This document shows, piece after piece, positions 46,189-57,750 of a stretch of DNA of 64,000 nt. Within the stretch, counting starts at the first letter, position 1. Every line of letters starts with the position of its first letter. The position numbers and the translations under genes are program-made. The DNA is taken from NCBI GenBank assembly GCA_033032865.1, contig JAWHQI010000019.1, positions 9,962,001 to 10,026,000 on the forward strand, in the 5' to 3' direction. This stretch comes from Dactylorhiza incarnata (Eukaryota > Streptophyta > Magnoliopsida > Asparagales > Orchidaceae). A model generated the notes under the pieces. That model had not been told where the DNA came from and searched no databases. It saw nothing but the letters and a program-made list of their open reading frames with translations.

Positions 46189-47305
46189 CTAATTTCTTGG
46201 AAAGGGCGCTTTGAGCTTTAACTCCCATCACAGCTCCTAGTACATTGTGAACCCTTCACAGGGTAGCCCTCGGGAAGTTCAAGAAATATTTTATAAAAAT
46301 AATAATAATAATAATAATAAATACGCCTAGCCTTGTTGTTTTTAATATTCTAGAAATTTAGTTTGAGGTTTGATTATAAGTGTTCTTTCATTTTTAATTT
46401 AGCTAATGTTTTGTTTTATCAAAATTTGTTAAATTTAAATTTGAAGTAATTTGGTTTTAAGAAACATTTTATGTTTTTAATTTGATTAGAGAATCTATTT
46501 AGCACTACTTCTCTGTTTAATTTTAAATAGCTGCACTTTGTGGTAAATTGGCTAAACATCTCTAGATTTTTTATTATATTCGCTTCTAACCTTAAGATCT
46601 TAGGAAATTTCATTCCACTAAAAAGTTGCTCTCAAAATTGTTTAATTTATAAACTAGAAGTATTCCTTTACCCTTGGTAAACCTTTGTGTTTTTTTCTTT
46701 TCCCCTATTGTTAGATCATATGTCATGGGAATAAGGAGATGTTAGTTCTTTATTCTCTGGTAAACATATGCAACCCAAAAATAAAATAAATGAAGAGGAA
46801 AAAAATGTTTATATGTCGTGGAAATGATAGAATAATAGTCTATCATTCTCTGGTATTACATATACTAAAAAAAGGGGGTTGAGAGGATAAAATTCATCAC
46901 CCCAATCAAAAACCTCTTCATATTGCCATTTCATTCAAACCCATCCCTAGCCAATTTCATTGTTTCTAGTCCTAAACTAAATTATTAAGAGAGCAATATT
47001 TTGGTAGGTGTCTTTTCCTTAAGTTTCTTCTATGTTAGAGTGTCTATAATTTCAATCTAATTTTGTTTGAAATTTCTATAATTTCGATTGCTAAATAGTT
47101 ATCTTGAGAAGTAGTTAGCTAAACAATTTTCTCTTTTTAAATTATCAACATAACTTAAGACTTAATTCTTGAATTCCTAAAAATTTGCTTTTGAATTATT
47201 CTTGGTTTAATAAAATTTTAGTAAATTAGAAATAATATCGATGTCTTGTAATTCTTTCCTCACTCTTTTGCTCTGGAATATCAAAAGCTCAAGTATGTGG
47301 GTGTT
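46189..47305 (+). other. Non-coding 3' internal region
   Basis: It contains the second copy of the internal direct repeat (46189-46285), an AAT run at 46296-46320 and AT-rich sequence. No frame is convincing. The purine-poor tract AAGTATGTGGGTGT just before the LTR is the likely primer tract. Confidence 0.5.
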
Positions 47306-48986
47306 TGATGAGTACTTTTTGTACTCATCTTTTAGTATAATTTTAATATAGTTTTAATATGAATTTACATAAATTATATGTATTATCCTATCTAATTCAT
47401 TCCCTTTTATTTTTGCAACTAATTTAAGCTTAGTTTATGTTTTTCAGGTTTTCTGGACACTTTGAGCAAAAATGTCAAGTACACGCCCAAGGTCACGGGC
47501 GTGACCAAGGGCGTGACATCCAAGTCATGGCCGGGACCCCGCCACCAGCTGCCAGCATGCCTGCCACGTAATTTTAAAGTTACACGCCCCAGGTCATGGG
47601 CGTGACCTTGGGGCGTGACCGCTGGATATGAGCAGCGTTCGACAAATTATGGAGATCGATGAATTCCCGTCTGGCGATCGGAGATCGACGAATTCCCATC
47701 TGGCGATCGGCGATCGACAAATTCTCGTCTGGCGAACGGCGCTCGATGAATTCCTATCTGGTGAACGTCGCTCGACAAATTCCCGTCCGGCTGCCACCGT
47801 TCGACGAAATTTGAACAGCGCACCTTCCCGCCAAAGCTTTCCGCCAGCAGCACTTAATTGAGATTACACGCCCCAGGTCACGGGCAGGTCAGGGGCGTGA
47901 CCTAGGGCGTGACGCGCCCAAAACGCCTGCATTGATGCCAGAACGCGCCCTCTCCGCCAACACCGATCACTCCCACCTTACACGCCCTTGGTCGCGGGCG
48001 TGACCGAGGGCGTGTAACATCAAAATTCTGCCGATTTAAAGGGAGCTTCTCCAGAACTTCAGGGACCGATTTTTAGAATTAGAATTTTCATTTCTTGTAT
48101 TATTTTCATGTTTTAGTAGTCTTGTAACCTTCCTCATGCAATTTATATTTTCATTTCAATAGTCGTAATTCTCAATTTCATAGCTTGTACTTTCTTTTGC
48201 AAATCAATAAAATTAGTTCCCTTTTCTCTTATTCTATTCTCTTTTCCATTATGAACTCTTTTTTTTATTTCAATTCCTCCATCTCCATGAGTAACTAAAA
48301 TATTATTAGTACTCAATCGAGATGATCCAAGGAATGATATAAGTCATGAAATAATCTATAGTTGTTATTTCTCTTTTCGAAAATGCTTAAGATTTACCCT
48401 TGATTTTAAGATAACGAGATTATTTTTTCGATATATAATTCTTGTTCTTAATTTCGTTCTTTAGTTAGCTGAGAGGCTCGTAAGACGAATCGATCACTCA
48501 AGGATAAAAAAAGAGTAGAATGCAATCCTCGAGAGAGGACGTCGTTACCCTTTCGGATCGGAGTAAAAGCCAATAGCGGGATTCACTTCGATAAGGCGAG
48601 TTTTAGGGGTTTCGATTCTAGAACGAGAGTTCGATTGATCAACCTAAACTCAGTTGAGCGCATCCTCGAGAGAGGTGTGTTCATAATTCGGGAATCTCCA
48701 CGGTCAAAGCTATTTTATTAAGGGAATGCGCTTTTATTTCTTTGTTCTTATTTTTATCTCCAAGGTGATTCAAAGATCGAGTGCTAATCGTTCTTTTAAA
48801 TCTTATTTTAATTTTCCATTTGCAAATCCAACCTCAAATATTAATTGATAAATTAATAGAGACTTTCTTGAAGTAAGAGTACTCAACCGCCCCGAGTCTA
48901 ATACGACATTGGTTTCTTATAACCTATACTACATTCGATATGGTATACTTGTCGTTGTCATTTGCAAGCATAGTTTTGCCCCATCA
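47306..48986 (+). repeat. 3' LTR of the non-autonomous element
   Basis: 1681 bp, partner of 42592-44233, ending GCCCCATCA. It is longer mainly through an extra TTCGACGAA unit and an extra GGTCA..GGGCGTGACC part. Confidence 0.92.
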
Positions 48987-48991
48987 CTCCA
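48987..48991. repeat. TSD CTCCA, right copy
   Basis: Matches 42587-42591. Confidence 0.9.
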
Positions 48992-49785
48992 CAAGCCTTC
49001 TAAGCCAGATGGCTTCTTGAGCCGCCAAAGCCGAAGCTTTGTACTCTGTTTCTGTGGTAGAGACAGACACAGAATCTTGCTTCTTGCTGCACCATGATAT
49101 AGCTGTAGAACCTGTCATAAAGACATATCCAAACGTCGATCTCTGGTCATCTGAATATCCTCCATAATCAACATCCATGTACCCGTGCAAGCAAAAGCCT
49201 GAATCTCTTCCATAGAAGAGACATAAATCTGAGGTGGATTTGACATACTTCAATATACTCCTAGCCGCCACAAGATGAGGCTTCTGAGGCTCTGCCATAA
49301 ACCGACTCACCCTGCCAACTGCATAAGCAATATCTGGCCTCATGATTGTCAAGTATATCAAACTTCCGACCAAAGCCCGGAACACCAAAGGATCGATAAG
49401 AACCTTCCCTTCATCTCGCCGTAGATGAACTCCAACCTCCAGTGGAGTAGAGATGCTCTTCCCCCATTCCATGCCGAACCTCTTTACGATTTGACCCGCA
49501 TAGCCCTTTTGGGAAACAAACATACCACTCTCTATCCTCTCCACTTCGAGCCCAAAGAAATAGTGGAGCTCACCCAAATCCTTCATCTCTAATCTGATAG
49601 CTAGCTCAGCATGAAGCCTAGCTACCTCCACTTCAGAAATCCCCATGACGATCATATCGTCAACATACAGCAGCACCAAGACTTAAATCTCCCCCGTCTT
49701 CTTTACAAATAAGCTTAGATCTGAATCAGAAGCAAAGTATTCGCAGAACTGGAGGTATTCCGCGATCTTCCCGTACCACACCCGA
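48992..49785 (-). pseudogene. Copia RT C-terminal part and start of RNase H
   Basis: Reads WYGKIAEYLQFC, a TAA at 49683-49685, then YVDDMIVMG, RPDIAYAVGRVSRFM, DYGGYSDDQRST and STTETEYKASALAAQEA. The frame then passes into the nested element. It matches the region 30500-31300 of the other copia closely. The upstream end at 49785 is abrupt. Confidence 0.92.
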
Positions 49786-52700
49786 TGTAAGATTCCCCTC
49801 CCAGAACACACGACACGGCCGAGGGGAGTCTTATGCCCAGGACAGCCGCCTTGGGGAAGCGCCAGCACACGAGCTAGCCTCCCCACAAGAAGCCTATCCT
49901 GCTGGGCAAACCAATTAAACAGCGCCAACCCATCAATAAAAGAATGCATCAAAAGCCATAGATTCACAATAAATAATAATGTCCAAATAAGTACAAAGAA
50001 AGTCAGAATGTTACTCAAGCTCCTGCAAAAGTATCAGAGTATCAAGATAAATGCCCCAAGGGCTACATCTCAAAACACTCACTCGCCTCTGTCACTGACG
50101 GTAGCCAAGGTATCATGGTCTCCGGCCCTGTCACCCTGACCTGACTATCCTCCTCCAGCACCGTGCACTACTGCTCTAAAGTAACCGTTAGTCATAAAGA
50201 CTACGTGGCTTCACATCCGCTCCCCTGGAGACTCCAAGGCACCGGGCGGAAGGAAAGGAAGAAAAGCTGCAATATAAGCAATAATATACAAGCAGGTGAC
50301 AGGAATGGTTGTATATACATGTCAGTTGTATAAGTACCCAAGTACTTGCAATGGCACTAACTAAGCTATTCATAAGTATATAAGTAGCAATGGTTATAAA
50401 TGCAAGTACTAGTAACAGGTATGATAAGCACACCTAACAAGTAGTAAGGCAATGACAGAATGTAAGCAAGTAGTAGTAACAAGAAAGAAGTAAGCAGTTC
50501 ATATCGTACCTTAACTTATATGAATGCCCATACAAACTTATAAGTTAAGGTTTCCATGCTGGAACCCATCATATAAAAGAGCCCATACTAATTTATATGA
50601 TGGACTCGATGCGGTGCAATGCCATGATTGTGGATGATGAATGCAATGCAATGATTATGATATGATGAACTCACCCATGCATTTTTCTATGTCGACATAG
50701 ACCTGTAGTACCCACTTTTCAAGGGTAGCTAACCACTCAGGCACCTCATATCGTGGCCAGACAGAGACTGTGGACCGGGCTCCTCCACAACTAGGTGGGT
50801 ATGAACACTACCAGACCTAGGCCTATGTACGCCTCAACGCTAAGAACACATAGCGGAGACCCTGCGTACTGCTCGACGCTAAGAACACACAGCAGAGCTT
50901 CCAAGAACACAGAAGGGGACTTGGGTAGGTGAGCACCAAGAGTCCAACCCAACCGGTCTAGAGTCTAAATGCCGGCTTCTGTCGGTGTCACGACAGCAAG
51001 CCCATAGACCCGCCACAAGAAATCCCTCAACCACAAGTAATCCTCCAACCAGTGTAAGCCATGCAACCCATGCAATTCCCATGCACACTCGTGCTATCAA
51101 GCACCCAAGGACTCACAAAAGGAGCCTTCTTACCTTTCACATCATACCAGTCAACTGATGCTAACTAGCATCCAAGGCCCCCAACAACAGGGTCCTTAAC
51201 ATATCACCGCAAGATATAACCATACCTTATAATCCACCCCAAGGCATCAATGCTAACCATACCGAGTTATCATAACTCTTTTGCGGTGTTGAGTGAATAT
51301 CATGGAAATTACTCTACGAAAATCTATAGGACTACTTGTGTATGGTGTCATATTCATATTTTACTAAATATATTATCCCCAGTATATCACCAATATTCAA
51401 TCGTCTTACTTACAAATCACAGCGTGTTTCAACACGATTAAAGCTATCAACCTTATGGAGAGGTTATCACCAATCTACACCATCCAATAGAATATCAAGC
51501 GATATGAACATTAATTCATACATGTCCTTTTTACGATTCCACATACATCTACAATTGAAGGTTCATTCAGGGGGTCATCTTAACAGAAATAAATCTGAAA
51601 TCATTATCACAAGCCAATGCTAGCATATACATGATTCATACAAAATTCCGGCCCAAACATGCTTCACATTCAGCATTTATATCCCCTTCAAGTTATGAAA
51701 TGACACGGCAATAACTTTAATACTACTTAATCATAAATTATAAATTTCAACAGGGATGTACATATTGTTATCACCTATGTCTCCACCAGTTTTCATGAGC
51801 ATCCAACCAATATAATAAGAGAAATCTACAAAATACTGAGATCGGAAGTGTTATGACACAGTTTACTAAAACTGGATTTCTGGGTGCTACAGTTGTCCAA
51901 AAATTATGATCCACCCCAATTTGGAAAGCTAACATCACCGGATACAACATTCATGTTGAGTCCTAAACCCAGATCCAAGTGGGTCCTACCAAAAATCTGC
52001 TCTGAAGTCAACTGCAGAAATCTGGACAGCAAAACAACACGCACTTATCACCTCCCAGCTTTCTGGACAGTCCACTCGACTGGACTTATAGGAAGCTACA
52101 TGTCACTTCAGAAAACGAGTAACCTATCGTTGGAAAGATCTTTCCGAGGGCTACAACTTCCATGTTGAGCACAAGGTCTAATTCTAGTGGAATCAAGCCT
52201 AAAAATTGGCTCGAACCCAGCTGCGCACAAATTGACCCCTTATTTACCAAGTGAAATGTTATTAATTAAAACTTTCTTTAGGGAGGGGCTATTATCATCT
52301 TTACTACATAATATATAGTTTAAAACCATAATTTAACATGGGGTTATTCATAAATTTTATCACAAAAGATATAAATTAAACACTACTTAACCGGGGACTA
52401 TTCATCATCTTCCCCAAACAAAATTTGGTCATTACACCTTTAAAATCACTAAATAATAATTCCCCTCACTCTCCCTCAACGACCATGGATTTGCCCTAAA
52501 TCAATTCCCATCTCTTCCTCTTGAAGAGAAGAAATGATTCCCAGAACCTCGCGGCGAACGGTGCCCTAAATTTGAGGTTCCGACTTGGTCTTCCTAAGGA
52601 AACTCCATTAAAGCTCACACGAGAAGCTCTCTTGAGCCTTCGTCTCTCCTATTGTGATCTAAGAGGCTAGCACCAAGGGAGAGGGGAGGAAGTCACCTGA

Positions 52701-53527
52701 TTTTATGGCCATGGTTGGAGCTCCTCTTGATGGAAGCATGGTGGTGGTCGGCCTAGCTCCAAATTTCCTCCAAGCTTTGCTCCTTCAAAGATTTCCCCCG
52801 ACTAATTCCCTGAAGTGAGAGGAAGAAGAAGAAGAAGAGGAAGAAGATGAATAGTTATCTGATTAGGAGATCAGCCCTTTATGTGTTCTGCACTTTTGGC
52901 TTAATGGAGAATGAAGAGAGAGAGAGAGAGAGAGAACATTAATGAGCATTTAATGCAATCTCCAAGTTCCAAGACTTGTGCCAGCCATCTATTGACTTTT
53001 AATTCCATTGTTAGCCTCTAATAAATAAGCATTCAAGCTTTATCGGGCGACGGGAAGAAAAATGCCCAAATTCGTCGACCACTAAAAGAACATATTTCGT
53101 CGAGCGCTTCAATTCGTCGATCGCCGTTCGGCTGCTAATTCGTCTACCGCTGAAAGAATATATTTCGTCGAACGCCGTTCGACGACATTTCGTCGAACGC
53201 CGTTCGACGATATTTAGTCGAACGCAGGCAAACTTCTTCGATCGCAGCTGCATCAATATTTTGTCGAACACAGATCTCCTTTGACATTCGTCGAATGAAG
53301 CTGTCCTTCGACGTTCGTCGAACGAAGCTGTCCTTCGACGTTCGTCGAACGGAATCCTAAAAATAACATTGTTATTACAACAATATTGTTATTCCATTCC
53401 CAAATTTCCTACAACAATATTGTTATTCCTCTCCCCCAATTAATCCAAATCCGAGCACGCACTGGAAAGCCCAAAACCGGGTAGTCAAAACGTCTCCGAG
53501 GGGTCTAGCGTGAAATGGGATGTTACA
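49786..53527. repeat. Long LTR (3.74 kb), relative of the solo LTR 15317-33630
   Basis: Starts TGTAAGATTCCCC and ends GGGATGTTACA. It shares AGGACAGCCGCCTTG, CCGTTAGTCATAAAGACTA, AAGCAGGTGAC, GAATGCCCATACAAAC, GCCTCAACGC and AGGGGTCTAGC blocks, in order, with the solo LTR. Flanks are CCCGA and AATCC, which do not match, so this is not a simple solo LTR. Non-coding throughout. A (GA)n run lies at 52914-52935. Confidence 0.7.
53048..53352. repeat. TTCGTCGAACG / CGTTCGACGA array
   Basis: About 15 copies of the motif in both orientations, several as head-to-head pairs (TTCGTCGAACGCCGTTCGA near 53166 and 53189). CTGTCCTTCGACGTTCGTCG is duplicated near 53302 and 53332. It lies about 175-480 bp from the right end of the LTR. 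Confidence 0.88.
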
Positions 53528-54535
53528 AATCCAATAAACGAAGAAACAATTTCGTTCCCGAAATTTAGGTTGGGGTTACGAGGGTCTTGATCAACATAAT
53601 TATCCAACATGTAATCAGTCAACATTACCCAAATTAAAAGCCCAAGCTCAAGTCTCCCAACCGCACACCAACAGGAAAGAGGAAGGGAAAATGAATACAA
53701 TTGCATAGCAGCAGCTATCAGCCATGATGTCAGCTCATCAAGAAGGAGAAGAAAAACATAACCCAAAATCATTTAGTATTCCTCAACCATGTTATCAGAT
53801 ATTTGAAGGTAAGAACCATAACTCGGAAAAATTTCGCAGAACTCCAAACCAAACCAATCCAGAATTTTGCTAACCAACAAGAGGAAATACCACATATAGC
53901 CCCAAAAATTTAACATAGCCAATACCCAAGTAAATCCCTAGTATAGGGATGCAGAATTTCATAAACAAGAGTTTATTTTAGGATGAAACCAAGGGGGATT
54001 CACATAGCTGCTAGTATAAGGCCAAGGAAGTTCACCAAACTCCCCACTAAATCAATAACTGTTAGCATCAGTCAAAAATAAATTTATCAAACTCCCCTCT
54101 TAATCCATAGCAGCTAATTAATAAGCCAAGAAAATTAGATTCACCAAACCTCCCCTTATCATAAACCATGGCAGCTACTAAGCAAATCACGAGACTAGCA
54201 TCCTAAAACGGCTTATAAAAACATCATCCTAACACCCATGAGAAAGATCATAGCAGCCCCCATATAGAGATTTAAACTCCCAACTGATTAAGCATAGCAG
54301 CCCAAACAAAATTGAAACACCCGACTGATTTAAAGCATAGCAGCCCAAACAAAATTGAAACACCCGACTGATTTAAAGCATAGCAGCCCCTGAATTAAAA
54401 TCTCGATTAGATTAAATATATGTAGCAGCCCCCAAATAAAATCCCAACTGGACTATATATATAGCAGCCCCCAACAATAAATCTAGAATTCTATAAGACA
54501 GCCCCAAAATAAATCCAAACAGGAATGATATATAG
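53528..54535. other. Unassigned stretch with a 42-bp TAGCAGCCCC array
   Basis: TAGCAGCCC starts at 54251, 54295, 54338, 54381, 54423 (as GTAGCAGCC) and 54462 (spacing 39-44). Two adjacent units with AAACAAAATTGAAACACCCG are nearly identical. Worn TAGCAGC words occur back to about 53700. Nothing coding is recognised. Confidence 0.6.
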
Positions 54536-55017
54536 GGTTTCAGCTCATTGATTATGAGGCTGAGCCTGTTGTACATATCAGCTACTGTTTCATTTTCTCC
54601 TTTCTTGAAATTTTCATACTGGGAGACTAGGTGATATCTTCTATCTTTTCTTTCATCTGTTGATCCTTCAACCATATTGTTGAGTGACATCCATATTTTC
54701 CTTGCAGAAGTGCATTCCACAACTATTTGGAAAATGTCATCAGACATTGTCTTTGCCAATATGTTCATAGATTTGGCATCAACACTTCTCTGCTTCTTTT
54801 GAGCATTTGTCCACTCAGGTGGTGGAACAAGATTGTTTGTTGTTGCTGTTTTAGCAGTTGTTGTTGCTATAGGTGTAGGAGGTCCTGTCAAAATAACATT
54901 AAAAATATCCTCATCAATAGAATTCATGTACAATATGATCCTTGCCTTCCATAGTGCAAACTTATTTAGATTGCACATAGGAGGTCTTGCGCTTGAATAT
55001 TCTTTGTTCTGTGCCAT
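54536..55017 (-). pseudogene. SIRE-like copia gag, N-terminal part
   Basis: Begins at an ATG 90 bp inside the primer site and holds LNKFALWKARIILYMNSIDED, ILAKTMSDDIFQIVVECTSA, KIWMSLNNMVEGSTDERKDR and YENFKKGENETVADMYNRLS, the UBN2-type gag core. After about residue 160 the similarity ends and the frame runs on into the TAGCAGCCCC repeats (to 54412), so the gene is truncated there. The zinc knuckle and pol are absent. Confidence 0.8.
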
Positions 55018-55106
55018 GAGTTTGTAAGCAAAAGAAAACTCTAAAATAAATTTATGATCTAATTGATCTTTTTGATTCAGGTGTTAGCTTGTAAAGAATC
55101 AACCAA

Positions 55107-55118
55107 CCTCTAATACCA
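55107..55118 (-). other. Primer binding site, iMet-like
   Basis: The minus strand reads TGGTATTAGAGG, two bases off the usual iMet site, and lies two bases inside the LTR. Confidence 0.7.
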
Positions 55119-55120
55119 AT

Positions 55121-56782
55121 TGAAAGTGAGGTTAGATCTTAGATTTACTCTAGAGGGGGGGTGAATAGAGTTTTAAAAGTTTTTCACTTATTTTTATAGC
55201 GGAATTAAAATATTGATATGTATATGTGTACTGAGTGAGTAATAAAATCAAACACAAAGAGAGCACACAACACAATACAGAAAAATAAACAATCACAGAG
55301 GACACAAGGATTTTATAGTAGTTCCCCAATAAATCTGGGTATGTCTACTCTTCTACCACCCTTGCTAGGATTCCACTAGGTTTTTGATCAAGTGACCTAT
55401 CACCAATGGGGTTTTGATCAGGTGCCCAAAACACCAACTGAGCTTTTGATCAGGTGCTCTAACCAAACTACAGGTTTTTGTTCAGGTGCCCTGCCACCAA
55501 GGGGTTAACTTTTGAAGGGAGTTATAACCTCGTGCAAGAGGGGATAAAGAGGGTTTAGATGTTCTTCTCAGTCAATAATCTAAGAGAAGACTCTAGTGGA
55601 ATGTGTTGTTGTAAAGCTCCCCCTGTCTGATTGAAATTTGTTGACAGTTGAGGATGGAGTTTACACTTGAATGAAGTATCTTCCTGTATCTTCCTGATAG
55701 CTGATGAATCTGAGAGACAAATGTTTCTCAGATTGTTTGTTGCTCTTTGAAGATCTAGAACTTGCAGCAGAGATCTGAGATAAGTATGTTGATGTTATTC
55801 TCAGAGAATAAGATGGTGCTGCTGTAGAAGATGAAGATCTGTGAAGCTTTTTCTTTTCTTCTTTCTGTATATTTTTCTCTCGACAGTATTCTTTCTCTCA
55901 TCTTCCTATATGTTGTCCTGCTGTAATGTAATAATACTGTATATCTTCTTCCTTATTTCTTTTGAAATCTCTGACAGATTTGTAATTCAAATCCTTTAGT
56001 TTAAGGAATAAAATATTCAGAAGAGATATATCTGGTACTGCAAATCTGATACGCTTTTTATCTTTTTTCCTTTTCCATGAAAATGTCCTTTTCAGCTATA
56101 TGTCAATGGCTATGATCTCGAAATAATAAAAAGAAAGATATAATCCTTATCTGATAAAATGGAGCCGTTGCTGAAAGATCTGAGTTCAGAGAATGAAATA
56201 AAATAATCTGTCTAAAATACTGAACTGAAATAACAAATTTCGTCGAGCGCAGAGCTGAGTTCATCGAACGCAGAATGAAGTTTGTCGAACTGAAGAGATA
56301 AACTGCTTAAGAGAAATTTTCGACGATCTGAACAAATTTCGTCGAACACAATCTGGAGTTCGTCGATCTCAAGCTGGAGGTCGTCGAACTGAAAGATAAT
56401 ATCTGATAAGTTAGCTGGACTATTGAATTCGTTGAGCTGAGAAGAACTTTCATCGATCTGAACAAATGATAATTATTCTTCGAACGCTGAGCTGAGTTCG
56501 TCGAACACTGAGACTGGGAGGTTCATCGAATGCTGAGACTTGGTCACCTGCTGAGACTGAGGTTCATCATCCGCTGAGACGAGCTTTCGTCGACCGCTGA
56601 GAGCATTTTGTCGAACGCAGAATGAAGTTCGTCGAAGGCAGAATGAGTTCGTTGAACGCAGAACCTTGGCAAGTTCGTCGAACGCAGGAGCATGCCATTC
56701 ATCGAAACGCAGGATAAAGTTCGTCGAACGCAGTATGGAGTTCGTCGAACGCAGAAAACTTATCTTTTCCAAAGTTCTAACA
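55121..56782 (-). repeat. 5' LTR of a SIRE-like element
   Basis: In minus orientation it starts TGTTAGAACTTTGG and ends CACTTTCA. It has the C-rich ATTCACCCCCCCTCTAGAG near its end (plus-strand 55148-55166) typical of SIRE LTRs. A worn repeat TTTTGATCAGGTGC(C/T)C..A recurs about every 40 bp at 55375-55505. U3 (right part) holds the motif array listed next. Confidence 0.8.
56238..56755 (-). repeat. TTCGTCGAACGCAG array in U3
   Basis: More than 20 copies. In the last part, cores start at 56586, 56608, 56628, 56648, 56674, 56698, 56720 and 56741 (spacing 20-26). The repeated unit is AGTTCGTCGAACGCAGAATGA or close to it, mixed with CGCTGAGAC words. Confidence 0.9.
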
Positions 56783-57750
56783 GCCTAAAACCTTGACTCT
56801 TTAGACTATACATTGGGGTCAACTTAGTCCTAATAAATAGATAGTGATCCTAGCCCAAATCAGTAATAGAGTTGTTACAACAAAGACTGCTCTTGCTAAT
56901 GGGCAAGCTGCGCGTAAGCCACCAGTCCTTACCTACCAACCTTAACATCCAAACTGAGGGCCTCTTCGATTTACTTCTTACTGAATCCCCTCACGCGACC
57001 CCAGGTCATCAAAACTCGCGACCTCAGACGCCGATCCCTCCTGACACAACCCTTAAGACCCCGGGGTTCAATCTCTTGAGGGGGGAGGGCCCCGGTGGCT
57101 CGCGACCAGCCACAACCACTCCTGCCAATGATGTGACGCGCCACACTGGTCTAGGGGAGTCCGTCTCACTCCCCTTCAATACTATTTTTTAGGGCCGGCC
57201 TACCACTTCTCGCCCACCTCCTGGTAATGATTCTACTGCTTCTGATGAGACAAATCGCTCTCTGTGACAATAAGAGAAGGCTTCGCTAATGGCTAACGAT
57301 GCTTATATTTGCTCACAGGTGACTCCGAGACCATCCCCACCGACTCTGACTTCGAGGAGGAAGAGATGTCGCCCCTTTCTTTGACAGAGCAGATGGATGA
57401 TTTCCTGGGCGACCCGCAAGACCCCGAGACCATGAAGAAGCGGACTTCGGAACTATTTCAGAAACAAGGGCGACTACTACAGGATCTTCATCTCCAGGTG
57501 AAGAGGGACAGAGAAATTGCTGAGGAGCGGCACGCAGCTCTATTAGATGAATGCGCGCGGCTTCGCGCCGAGATGCCGCAAGATCTTAGTGAAATGGCCA
57601 CCTCCCCAGGGACGCACCTCGCGCGAGTGGAAGTTTACACTCGCTTGATTCAACGCGAGGCTCACGCTATCAACGCATACCACTACCCTAGGATTCCAGT
57701 GCGGTCAGGAGTGCGAGGTCGTGGCAGGTGGAAATGGATACACTACTAAT
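56783..57750 (+). pseudogene. Gag-like coiled-coil gene of a gypsy-type element (fragment)
   Basis: Frames at 56872-57192 (Pro/Thr-rich) and 57317-57749 are separated by what looks like an intron ending TTTGCTCACAG at 57318. The second piece is acidic (DSDFEEEEMSPLSL) then helical (TSELFQKQGRLLQDLHLQVKRDREIAEERHAALLDECARLRAEM broken into heptads) and ends basic (GVRGRGRWKW). It resembles the N-terminal part of Tat-type gag proteins, but no capsid core or zinc knuckle is seen. Low certainty. Confidence 0.4.

Larger units (their letters stand above)
42592..48986 (+). mobile_element. Non-autonomous LTR element, 6.4 kb, Athila-derived
   Basis: LTRs of 1642 and 1681 bp (TGATGAGTAC...CATTA/CATCA) and TSD CTCCA. 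The tRNA-Asp primer site is at 44240-44257, six bases inside the LTR. The internal 3.07 kb has no protease, RT or integrase. It keeps two Athila-type landmarks, the post-integrase word AGCGCTCTTGTGAGGCACCCC (46004-46024) and CATTGGGGACAATGTTTAA...AAGTATGGGGGTG (46101-46136), so it was most likely an Athila-type element whose gag-pol was replaced. It encodes a zinc-knuckle protein instead. Confidence 0.92.
41274..49785 (-). mobile_element. Truncated copia element, split by a nested element
   Basis: The 3' LTR (41274-42308), RNase H (42309-42586) and RT (48992-49785) are in minus order and continuous once 42592-48986 and one TSD copy are taken out. The sequence is clearly related to the element at 26250-32740. 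Upstream of the RT (right side) it stops at 49785, where a long LTR begins, so the gag, protease, integrase and 5' LTR are missing from the window. Confidence 0.88.

Noticed and set aside
42592..48986. DNA transposon with TGATG/CATCA terminal inverted repeats
   Set aside because: The inverted ends are the LTR ends. The full 1.6-kb direct repeats, tRNA-Asp primer site and 5-bp TSD show an LTR element.
53166..53352. TTCGTCGAA arrays as heat-shock elements, as in the ONSEN copia family
   Set aside because: The heat-shock element is TTCnnGAA with a 2-base gap. Here the gap is 3 bases (TTC-GTC-GAA), so the canonical site is not formed.
49786..53527. Simple solo LTR
   Set aside because: Flanking 5-mers CCCGA and AATCC differ, and the left neighbour is a truncated copia, so a clean solo LTR with TSD is not supported.
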